64,000 nucleotides of DNA from Phylloscopus collybita (Eukaryota > Chordata > Aves > Passeriformes > Phylloscopidae), in NCBI GenBank assembly GCA_027886175.1, contig JAJNNQ010000100.1, forward strand, positions 3,573,501 through 3,637,500, read 5' to 3'. Made by a program: the position numbers and the translations under genes. A model generated the notes under the pieces. That model was not told the DNA's origin. It did not search any database and was given only the letters and a program-made list of their open reading frames with translations. Numbering within the stretch: the stretch's first letter is position 1; each line of letters begins with the position of its first letter. Positions 9,214 to 20,200 of this stretch are shown here, in pieces.

Positions 9214-12200
9214 GGGATTGGGAAACACCCTGCAGGGAGCCGGGACCTCGGAGAACACGGCTGAGGCTTCCCGGCTCCCTCGGTTGAGCAATGCTTTCGC
9301 AAGGCTCCGCGCTGGATGCGTCAGGCAGATGGAGGAAGTTGCTGCAGCACCCAGGCAGCGCTCCTTCCCACGGGAAAGGAGCCAGCGGGAATGCCGGCCT
9401 CGGATTTTCGGGAATCTCACAGCCAGGCCCTGCCCAGGGTTTAGGTAAAGGTGCTTAGCCAGGGCTTGGAGCAGACGCAGAGGGGTTGGGATGTTATCGT
9501 GTGGGAATCAGGAGGTGAAGCATCTCTGAGCTCATTTACGCTCTTGGACTGGTCCCTCCCCACCTCGTGCAGCTCTTCCAAGGAGCTGGGGCACGTCCAG
9601 CTGGCTCTGCCAGCTCCTGACAAGGCACAGCAGCCCTGCCTGGCAGGGAATCCCTTCCCCTGCCCACCCGAGTCTCTTTGTAGTCACCATAATCTTAAAA
9701 TCACTCCAAACCCTCGTGTTTCTGCCATAAAAACGGTGGAAAACATCTTCCCCCTCCCTAGGCAGGTAAGAAGAAAAATTCCCCTTTGGTTTTGCTTTTG
9801 CTTTTCTCACCCCAAATCCTCGCCCACGGTCCACGAGGCTGCTACCCAGGAGGAGCATCCTGGAGCTGTGCTGTGCATGGTGTGCCCGTGGCCTGGGCAG
9901 CCCCAGCGTGGCCCTCATTAGCCACCGTGGCTAATTGAGCAACAGGCTGATCCTCTCCTTATGGAGCATCATCCCCTTGGCACAAACCTGCTGCTTGTAG
10001 AGACAGATGGAGCTCCAAGAGCAGGATCCAGCATCCACACGGGGCCAAGAGGCCACACCCTGAGTTAGGGAGGGGGAACAATGCCCTGAGTGGGACTGAC
10101 AGAAATTCCGAGGCAAACAGGAGCCAGAAAAGGAGAAAAACACGTCGATGAGTACAATAATGCAGCCTAACAATCAGTGCAGGGGGGTTTATTATCCAGC
10201 TGGGCTCAGGACCACGTCCCTCTCTCTCTCATCTTTATGTTCCCTCAGTTCTGTTGTGGGAAATGATGTTTGATGAGATGGAATAAGTGCAGGGGGAAAA
10301 AAATGTTGCTGTTTGCCATTCACTCTGAGAAATTGAACAGGCTCAAGTTTCATTTTCTCGCTGCTGTTGATTTCTGCCTGTTAGGAAATCTAATGAAAAA
10401 TTCATGTATTTTGCTATCCCATGGCTCAGAAAACGCTGGGAACAGACTGCATCAGGACTATAATGTTAAGAAAACAACACTATTACAAGTTGTATTTCTT
10501 CACACTATCATTTTCACACACTAAAAACATAACACACAGCCCAATTACAGTGCCCTTACAGTATTTCCTATTTAATTGGATAATAAAGCTCCAGTTCTAA
10601 GGAGATTATTTGGGAAATCCTTTTTTTTTTTTTTTGTCTTTCAAGTAGAAAATATCTACTATCTGTGTGTATTATAAAGACACACACAGCAAAGGAGCCA
10701 TTCTGTGAGACCCTCTGAGCCCAAAAATATGATGCTGTGAGTTCAAAACTCACACAGCTCCTTCACCTGCTTCCCTACCAGAACCGGGGCTTGTTGCACT
10801 TTTGTTCCTCTTGTGCCACCTTGAGGGGAAAAAAACTCTTCTGCACGAGTAGAATGGAGTTTGCTGCTACCTAAAACTCCAAACACTTCGCTTTTGGGTT
10901 GGGATTTTCCTGGGCAGAACTTCTGCTGCTCCTGGTCGTGCAAGCAAAGAACAGAGTTCAGAGCCACGGTTCTTTTCCATCTTGTCTCATAAAGGTTGAG
11001 AAAAATCCTTAGGTCTGTCCCCCAGGGGAGAAATGGGGAAAGAGGAGGGGATTTAATTAAAGCTTTTGGTTTGTTTTTGCACAGTTTCCATTGTCTAAAT
11101 TGGGGGATTCACCTGGTGGGAGGGCTCAGGCTGGGTGGAACAAGCCCCACCATTCATTCACATCTCTGTCTTGGAAACTCTAAAGATCTGGGGTTTTTGT
11201 TTGTTTGTTTGTTTGTTTGCACAGCTTCTCTTGTTGTTCTTGCTGTTTTGTCTGCATGGAAAAGTAACAAGAAGGAGAAAATAATGGGAAGAAATAGGAT
11301 TTACCTCTGCAGACTCACCAGAAAAATTGTTGTTGTTGTTGTTGTTTTGGTTTGGTTTGGTTTTGGTTTTGTTTTGAGTAAATTTACCTTTAAAGGATCC
11401 TAAATGTAAATCCATTTGCCATAGAGAGACAACTGATGATCACCCAACCCCATCTCCAGGGGGAAATCCAGCCTTTGCAGCCAGTGTGAGGTGGGGGGGA
11501 GAAAATAAACCCCCTGTATGAACCAACCCCTGCTGTGTCATGAGCAAAGAGAAACCTCCAGCACTCCAAAAACTCTTTTGTGTGTGTTATCCAAACTTCA
11601 GAGGCTTCTTCACTGCTCAGCAAATTATGGAAAACTTCCTGAAGGTGACCAGGTCACTCCTACCCCACAGAGCTTTACAGAGCATGTCAGAAAGACAGGA
11701 TTTTTATTTATTTTTATTTTTTTAAATATAATTCTGGTTATTCTGGTGGCAGGTATAGACTCCTTGAGGATCTATTTTGTTAGTCCTTCAGCTGATCCAG
11801 CTGCTGGGGTCTGGGATGCACTGGCAGCACTTCAGTGCCACCTCCAGACGCTGCCCCGGGTCCTGTCGTGCTTTTTCCACAGAGATCACCACCGACCTGC
11901 AGCAGCAGATTTGCTTGCACTGGCGTGGGAATGAGCTGAAATTAGGCCATGGCTTTGTGGTGTCCACCAAGGAAATCATTCTCCTGAAAGCCGGGCTCCT
12001 GTCACACTCCCCAGCAGGAGACAGGAGGTACGTGCACAGCCCTACACTTCAACAGGTGTTCCCATGTTAGGAAGGAGTTTCACTCCTGATTTTTTAAGGA
12101 AGAAGAGCTAGAAATTTCTATGCTCCTCTCACTATAACTGACTGCCAGGACACTGGCTCAGTGTGCTCAGTGGCAGGGCAAAGGCACCTGATGGATCCTT

Positions 12201-12544
12201 GAGCTGTTCTTCAAGAAATGTGGCTATTTTCTGTTGGGGAGCCTGCTAAAAACCCCTCTTAGATCATTGAATACTTGGAGCACAGAGATTCTCGAGGCAT
12301 TTTCAGGGTGTCTTAGCTGGTGCAAGGGACCTCCCTGTGCTGTGCACGTCTTTTATTCTTTTGTTTTGTGTAGTTTGTTATTTTGTCTTTAATTAAAACC
12401 TTTTTGCTTTTTCCAAACACCTCCAATCAGCCGTCCTGCTAATTTTTTCATAAACCATTTCCCTCAGAGTGTGATGCACCTTCGTGGGGCTGAAAACACT
12501 CTGGCCCCACACAGAAACTCATCACACCCCCATCCAAATGGGGA
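9214..12544. other. Intergenic region, no gene recognised
   Basis: The first 230 bp (to about 9440) are GC-rich with CpGs and could be an upstream promoter or untranslated exon of ATP2C2, but no splice-consistent exon can be defended. A (GTT)n/(GGTTT)n patch lies at about 11326-11376. The remainder shows only short open frames without recognisable products. Confidence 0.6.
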
Positions 12545-12812
12545 TGTCCAAGTGATCCCAAGGATCCCAAGCACGATGAGGAGTCCAAGTGATCCCAAGC
12601 ACCATGAGAGGTCCAGGTGATCCCAAGGATCCCAAGCACCATCAGAGGTCCAGGTGATCCCAAGGATCCCAACATGATGAGAGGTCCAAGTGATCCCAAG
12701 GATCCCAAGCATCATGAGAGCTCCAAATGATCCCAAGGATCCCAAGCACCATGAGAGGTCCAGGTGATCCCAAGGATCCCAAGCACCATGAGAGGTCCAA
12801 GTGATCCCAAGG
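12545..12812. repeat. ~37-bp minisatellite, about 7 copies
   Basis: The unit contains GAGGTCCAGGTGATCCCAAG followed by GATCCCAAGCACCAT. Some units lack the second GATCCCAAG block and are about 26 bp. The array ends where a CR1 3' fragment begins. Confidence 0.9.
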
Positions 12813-12960
12813 ACAGCTTCACTGACAGAGTGGATGTGTTTAAGACTGGATGTGGCACTTGGTGCTGTGGTCTAGTTGAGGTGTTAGAGCATGGGTTGGA
12901 CTTGATGATCTTGAAAGTCTCTTCCAACCTAAAAATTCTGTGATTCTGTGATTCTGTGAG
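12813..12960 (+). mobile_element. CR1 LINE 3' end with (ATTCTGTG)n tail
   Basis: The sequence GGATGTGGCACTTGGTGCTG, then GGTTGGACTTGATGATCTTG and TCTTCCAACCTAAA, is the classic avian CR1 3' UTR. It ends in TTCTGTGATTCTGTGATTC, the 8-bp tail repeat typical of CR1. The 5' part is missing, as is usual for truncated CR1 insertions. Confidence 0.92.
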
Positions 12961-14690
12961 TGAGGAGCTGCCCTGACACCTGCTGCTGCTGGGGTCATCT
13001 CAACCCCCCCAAACCTTTCCAAAGTGCCAGCACCTGCTGCTGTCCCCCCGTGGCTCAGCTGCAGGCAGTTCCTGTCCCTGCTGTGGTTTCAGGAGGACTC
13101 CTGCCCGATCCTGACCAGCAGGTAGAGCAGGACTGTGTGGGTGGAGCAGGTGGGATGGCGCAGTCTGGAAATGGCCCAACCCCTCTCCTCTGCCAGCTCT
13201 GTCCTGCAGTGGGCACAGCCCAGCCCTGGCCTTGGTTTCTCCACCCTCTGAGGCTCCTGCAAAGCTGCCTGAGCAGCTGCTGGTGCAGCCCAAAGCAGCA
13301 GCAGCACCAGCACTGACCCAGTGCCTGGGCAAACCAAGGGTGTCTCCTCCTGGGGCAGCACCCCCAGCCTCCCCAGGGCTGCCCACCAGCTCCTCTGCGG
13401 GCAGTGCAAACACAGGAGCCAAGAACTGAGGGTCTGACCCACAGCAGTGGCTCCTCTGGGAGGGGCCAGGGGTGGTGGATGTGTTTTGGGGTCTGTCACA
13501 CCCCTTCCAGTGGACAAAACGACTTTTGTCTCCCTACGCTTGTGTTCTGTTCTCCCAACAACAAAAATTTAGAAGATGTGTCTTTTTTTTTTTTTTTTTT
13601 TTTTTTTCTCTTCTTTCTTCCATAATCCAAAGCTAAAAGCACATCAAGAAGACACAACTGAAACTCAGCAGGGCTGAAAAAACAGACTGGTCACTTTTTT
13701 ATTGAGCACCAAAGCAGAACCTGAACACGTCTGAGCGCCGGGGGCACAAACCAGGGAGGGGCTGCACAGCTCCTGGGGGCTGTGGGAGGCCGTGGGCACT
13801 GCCAGCACTCAGTGGCACACAGGAAGGTTATCAGAGCACCAAACACGCTGCAAAGTGTTCATGGAGACGTGAAAAAAACAACCCACACCAGGCATTTCCT
13901 ACTGTGCTGCACCAGGCTGCTGGTAGAGCACCTGTCCTTGGAGAGAAGAGCAGCTGAGGGCAGCTCCCCTGCTCTGTGTTTTCATTTTTCAGTTGTCTGA
14001 GTTTCACATTTCAGCGTTTCACTGTTGAAAACACAGCCCTTGGACAAGTCCCTTCTGTGGCTTTTGTTTCTGAGTTTGAAAATTAATAACTTGAATTAAC
14101 TTGGAAAACAAACAAACAAAAAAAAACAACCCCAAAACCAAAAAACCTAAAAAACCCCTGAGCATTATAGCACCACGAAGAAGGGTGATGGCTTTGATAA
14201 CACCCAGTAAACAGAAATTCACCATCAAATCTGTCAATTTTCTTTTTTTTAAAGGATTACTTCTGCAAGCAGAGAATGCCTGTACTGTCCCACCCAGGTG
14301 GTTCAGGTACACGCTTCTGCAGCTACAAAGAGAACAGACACTGAAGTGAATGTGTCCACTCAAATTAAGCATATTTGGGGCTGCTTTGAGAGATTAGATT
14401 GAGAGTTGAAGTTTTAATCTTTCAAATTTGTGAATGCCCAACACCAGTTTTTCATCTAGCTCCTCGCAAGGTTTTAGGAATTTTTTAGTTTAACCCAGGA
14501 CATTTTGGCATTTACTCTTTGGGGCTTAGCAGTGATCACTGGAGGGCTTTGCTCCTTTAATCAGAATTTGATTTTTTTCTGCAGAAAGTAATGCTGAACA
14601 AAATCAATCCATTTCACTGAGCAGCACCAAGGAGCAAGGCTGCAGTAGGATAAGTGGGGAGTTTCTGGTCTAAACACAGATTGGAACTAT
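12961..14690. other. Intergenic region, possible distal end of WFDC1 transcript
   Basis: No coding exon is recognised. A 22-T run lies near 13584-13606. The minus strand has AATAAA at 13703-13698, the nearest canonical poly(A) signal below the WFDC1 stop codon that I can find, about 3.5 kb downstream. Whether WFDC1 mRNA extends this far cannot be told from sequence. Confidence 0.45.
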
Positions 14691-14693
14691 AAA

Positions 14694-14795
14694 ATATGGA
14701 TTGGAGCCTGGATAACCTGGCCTAGTGGAAGGTGATGAGCTTTAAGCTCCCTTCCACCCCAACCCATTCCACAATTCCCTGGTTCTGTGGCTCCT
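14694..14795 (+). mobile_element. CR1 LINE 3' fragment
   Basis: The order GGAGCCTGGATAACCTGGCC, TAGTGGAAGGTG, TTTAAGCTCCCTTCCACCCC and CAACCCATTCCA follows the CR1 3' UTR, with the central CCCTGCCCATGGCAGGG block deleted. It is diverged and 5'-truncated. Confidence 0.78.
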
Positions 14796-17186
14796 GTGTC
14801 TGAGCAGGAATTAAGATCTCAATGCAGGAAGCTGTAAAAGATAAAATTCTAGAAATAGCTCTGTCCAAACATGGTGCTGCATCTAATATCTTGCACTCTG
14901 AAAAAAAAAAAAAAAAAAAAAGTGAGTTGAACAAATGAAGATATTTAGGAAAATGTGGAGCCCTTCAGCTGTTCCTTTGCTCTGGTGAAGCACCCAGGAC
15001 TGTGTTTAGAATAAGAAACAGAAGAGCAGTTTGGCACCTTCCACCTCTCCAGCTGCAAATGTCATGTGCCAAGTAGCAAGGGTTTTATGGGTGTCTTGGA
15101 TTAGGCTTAAACCATCGAGTGAGTGGGAAAAAAAAATAAGAAATCCTGTGTTTTGTGAGTGGAAGCAGGCACTTGCATTTGTGAATTGAGTATTTCTATG
15201 CAGTGCTACTACAGTGCAAATTAAAATGCTAATTTCATGCCTGCAGATGGGGAGGTGGACTAAACCATGGAGCAAACGTGGCTTTTCTGCCAAACAATTC
15301 TGGCTGGTTTGTCACAATAAGTGCATCTGTCCCTTCAGAACTGCCACAGGAAAGGAAAAACCTTAATGGAAAATGTGTTTTCCACTGTATAATGCTAAAC
15401 AGCTAAAAGAAGCTGTGAGGCCCAAATACAAATATCCAGACCTTAAGGATTTATGGAAGTCAACACAAAGGTACAGGACTCCTGAGGAGCAATGGACAAT
15501 CCTTTTCATCAGACAAATTCATCCTGGGTTTGCTTCTCTAACACAATTAACAAATTATCCAGGCTTCAGGCCTCGTGCTGAGGTTTTGCAGGTACAAACC
15601 AACACATTTTGTGAGTATTAACTGTGCTGGCTAAACCCAGCACATTACAAAGCTTGGCATGTGTTTGTGTGTCTGCCTGGATGCTGTAGGAAGGAATCTG
15701 TTCCATTATTAACTCTCAATCTGCAGCTCACCAGACTGAGAAGAGTAACCTAAAAACATTTATAAAGCTGGTTTTGCTCCTACCTTAAATGTCTATAAAT
15801 TCTTAAGACTTCAGGCTTAGACAATTAGAGTGGGTTTCAAGCCTGTTTTTTTTTTAATTGGTTATAAACTGGAAGAAAAGAAACTTGCAGGTTTCTTTGG
15901 ATTTTAAGTTGATGAAAAGGCTTCTTTAAAGGAGCTGTTCAAGACAGGCAGGCACTGGATTTGATCTTTAGTCTCACCTATTTTAAAACAACTTAGATAT
16001 GATATTTAGGTAGAATTCTGACGTCTCTGGGTTGTGTTCACAGGCCTGAAATCTGAATTGGACACACAGCAAGCACATAAAGGGCAGGCTCTGTGTCAGC
16101 AGCCTGATCATGGCACTGTGGTTTACAGGGATCCCTTGGAGGTGTTTGCATTTCATTTGTAGAAGGGCAGATGATAAGCAGTGTGGTTTCCTTCAGGGGA
16201 TCACATTTCTCCCCTTCCTGGTGGGGTTAAAATCTGGACTCATCCTGTTCCTCGGATAATGGTTTGGTTTTTTTTTTTTTTTGTCAGTAATGGGCAGGGA
16301 TCAGGGAGATGCTGGAGATGTGCTTGTGGAGATCTGGGACCAGAAAGCTGCTGGGTAAAGCATTCCTTGACAGAGTGGTCCAGCTGGGTGAAAACCAAAC
16401 AACAGAAGGGAAAAAAAAAAAAAAAAAGAAAGAGGAATTAAAATATTTATCCTTCCTGGGATGTTTGCACAGAACTTGTCCTTAAGTAGCTGAGTAATCT
16501 TAACAGCCAGCCTGACGTAGGTACAGAAAGACAATGAACTGCTTTGTTTCCATAACTCCCAGCTAAGCCCAAGATAATTTTAAAGTGGAGCTGAAAGTGT
16601 TGAGAAGATCATCTTGGGACAGAACTTTTGCTCTTGCCCAAGGCAAGGCTGGTAAAACAGACAGAGCTTCTGCTGTTGGCTTGGCTCTGGCCAGATAGAT
16701 GTGCCTTTGCTCACATGAGTGGGTCCCACTGCTCAGCACAAGTGTCCACACACAAAAAAATTATCCCACAAACCCCCCCATGTGCTGAAGTATTTGCAAG
16801 ACTGACCCTTTTTGCAGCCAGTCCAGAATAAACAGCTTTTTAGCTTGTCTGGCAGGACCAGTTACACCTGCGTTAGAAGGTGCCCCTAAACACAAAATTT
16901 GAAGTCTTCAGGAACATCAATTATTCTTCATCCTAAAAATCACTCCATCCTCTAAAAACCCACAAGGCAAAGGCTCTGCAAAGAAATCAGGTGTGTCTGG
17001 TGGAATGAGAGTGTTTCATGCACCTGTACAGGGTTTTAAGGTGCCGTCCTTACTCCAGCATTTTGCTTAGAGGAAATAATCACCCTCAGACAATCGTTTC
17101 TCTCTGAATAATTGCATTCTAAGCACCAGCTATTTCCACCCAGCTTTCCCTTCATTCACAGGGCACTTACCCAGGCACGCCTTCAA
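14796..17186 (-). other. WFDC1: Likely WFDC1 3' UTR and downstream DNA
   Basis: The region directly follows the WFDC1 stop codon on the minus strand. It contains A runs near 14900 and 16412 but no recognised gene. Minus-strand ATTAAA variants occur near 15850, 14557 and 14410. An 82-codon plus-strand open frame at 15373-15621 has no recognisable family. The 3' end of the transcript is not resolved. Confidence 0.45.
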
Positions 17187-17245
17187 TTAGCCTAAATGCT
17201 TCTGCTGGTTTTTCACATAGCCGACCAAATTGTTGGAATTGCTGC
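17187..17245 (-). CDS. WFDC1: WFDC1 coding exon 6 with stop codon
   Basis: This 59-nt coding part completes a split glycine codon and encodes [18 protein letters not shown], then TAA at 17189-17187. The acceptor reads TTGTTTCACAG. The tail corresponds to the GDSKN...GQQRHF end of mammalian WFDC1 as I recall it and is less conserved than the core. Confidence 0.9.
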
Positions 17246-20200
17246 CTGTGAAACAAATAATCAGCGAAGTCAGATTTTGGGTTAGGCTGTGGCAAATGGT
17301 TTCTCTGGGTTCACTCAGCAGTGCAGCTTCATTGGTCTCATTATTTAGCAGTTCTCTTGGAGAGCTGGGATAGCCCAGACTGGAAGAGAAGGAAGGAAAT
17401 CCTTTCATGGTTTTATCAGCCCAAGTGGCCAAATTTGGCTGTTTGTACATCTTACACCAAAGATGCTGTCCAGTTCTATATCTGAATGTCACTTCCAAGC
17501 TGATCCACATCCAAGGGGGAGAAGCCAGGAGCTTTGAAACTGTGAGGGAAGATGTGGGAGATGCTCCTGCTTTCCTTGAGCCCCAGATTTGTGAGAGGGA
17601 CCTGTGATCTCTCAGGGAACGTCGAGGGACTGATTCACTGGGCTCCAGCCATCCCTTATCTCTTACCACAGCCCAAGACCCTGCTTTTGACAGAGCTCTG
17701 TGTTCAGCTACAAGGAGTCCTGGGCCAAGAGCAAAGCTCCAAAAATATGCTTAAAAATACAAATAAAAAGATTATTGGATTGCGTGTTCCCCCTGCACCA
17801 TTTAACTCATTCTGCCACAGCTGAAAATTCTGGTTCTCAAGAGCCCACAGCCAGGACAATGCAGAACTTAAAATAAGATCTTCTGACCATGGCATAAAGT
17901 ATTGAGGATAAAGAATCTCTTTTTTCTATGTACAAACCTTCATTTCATAAGGAGCAAATTCCTTGTAAGCATTGCAAGAACGATAAAGCTTAATAACAAC
18001 AACAAACACTTCATGCCAGCAGCTTACCAAAATATTCCTTGTAATACTTATGCCTCAGGCTGTGTCCATCTGGAAAAGAAGGTACATGGTGAGACCATAC
18101 CCAGTCACCCTTCATTTTTTGTGTTAAACTCTGACCTCCTGTGTACAGCACAGAGAAATCAGAGGTATGGAAATAATAACCTCGCAATGAGGAAAATAAA
18201 AGTCCTCTGTAGCTGAAGTAAATTTGGGTTGCTATAAACCTCTTCTGAACTCAATGTCCATCCTAAACTGAGACACCCAGAGCTGGACACAGCACTCAGT
18301 GTCCATCCTGAACTGAGGGGCCAGAGCTGGACACAGCACTCAGTGTCTTTCCTAAACTGAGGGGCCAGAGCTGGACACAGCACTTGAAGTGTGGCCTCAC
18401 CAGTGCCCAGTACAGGGGCAGAATGACCTCCCTGCTCCTGCTGGCCACACCATTCCTGATCCAGGCCAGTGCCATTGTCCTTCTGGCCACCAGGGCACAC
18501 TGCTGGCTCATGTCCAGCTGCTGTCATGAGAACCCCCAGGTCCCTTTCTGCCTGGGCACTGTCCAGCCACACCATCCCCAGCCTGTAATGTTGCAGGGGG
18601 CCACATTATTGTGGCCAAAATGCAGAACTCAGCCCTTGGACATATTAAACTTCATCTTATTGCACTCTGCCCATCCATCCAACCCTTCCAGGTCTCTCTG
18701 CAGAGCCCTCCTACCTCCCCAGACACACTCCCAGCTTAGTGTCATCTGCGAATTTCCCAGTTTGAAAGAGAGGAGGCAGGGAGGGTGCAGCACTGACCTG
18801 GGTTTCCCCGGAGCTTGATGCACTGGCCCCTGTTGGGGATGCCCTCGGCCGTGTTGCCTGGATTGATGATGTGGCACTCGTAACCCGTGGGGCAGTGAAG
18901 GGGCTCGTCCCCGTCCTCCGTGGTGCTGCAGGCCTCAGCTGCAAGGGAAACCTGCAGGTCACCCACCCACCGCGGCTGTGACACCCACGGGGACCCACAC
19001 AGAGCCACACAACCCCACCCCAGGCTCCTGGCCATGGGGGCAGCATGGGGTTGGCCCCTCCTGACACAGCTCAGCCCCATTCCCTGCACAAAGCCACCCC
19101 ACGGCCTGGTGTGCAGGCTCCGTGCCAGCTGCGGGGTGGATTCCGCCCACCACCGATGCCTTAGGATTTCAGCTGCTGTGTTTTTCCATCTATTTGTAAT
19201 CCTGCAGTTCTTTAGTGTGTAACTCTCAGCTCCATGTAGAGTGTTAGCTACTGCTCTTTAGTGTATAGCTCTAAATTCCACACAGTGTCAGATGCTGCTT
19301 TCCCATTTTCACCAGACCAAAGAATTCCTCTCCAGGCCTGGGAATCAAGGACACCTCACTGCCTCAGGCCCTGAGAAATGGAAACAAAAGTGAGTGGGGG
19401 CAGCAAACTTGGGGTAAATGACTTCATTACCTGAAGCTGTAATTGGAGGATTAACCCCCAACATGCAAATGGACTGAACTCATGTGTGAAACCTGCGACC
19501 CAGGGTCCATTTTTGGGTGCAGCCCCTGGGGGAGCTTTGCCTGCCCTAAATGTACCTGAAGGCCCTTCAATAAATACAACTGCTTTTTATTCCCTTTATT
19601 CTGTCTGGCCTCTGTTTTTAGGTAGCCCAAAAAGGCATCACCACTGCCCACCATGCAGGATGATCCCTCCATGGGGCTGTTCCCTCCGAGCAGGGATCAG
19701 TGTGTCCCAGCCAGGCTCTGGGCTGGGTGACTGTGGTAGTTTCAGGTTTGCCAATTTCTATTTCCCAGCCAATGCACCATTTCTGTAGTGGTTTGAGTGC
19801 CCACTAGAATTATTTACTCTTTTTCTGCTGTGAGATAGGGTTAGGAGAAAAGCAAAGCAGGCTCCAAGTCGGGGGAACGTGAGCAGGAAGCTGGGAGTGC
19901 GCTGCCCTGTTCTCTGCTCCACACCCACGGACCTGCTGCAGAATCCCAACCTCAGGGGTGACTCACTGTGGGGTCAGGCAGGACCACCCCCTGTCCCAGA
20001 CAAAGGTTTCATCACTTTGACCCAGGACAGGCAGCAGGTGCAGCTCAGCATGGGGAGGTGAAGCAGGGCTCAGGCAGTGTTTGTGGCCTTCACATGAACA
20101 GACTCTGCAGGGCCACTCCACCCTCTCATTTTTAATTTCGATGACCTCTGCTGTAATTCTCATGCCATGACTGATGGTTCTTACTTCCCTAATTACTCCC

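Noticed and set aside
8763..9448. Lysine/asparagine-rich plus-strand frames and phenylalanine-rich minus-strand frames
   Set aside because: They are composition artefacts of the A/C tract and poly-A runs.
15373..15621. 82-codon plus-strand open frame with protein-like composition
   Set aside because: No recognisable family, no splice context, and it lies antisense in the presumed WFDC1 3' UTR.
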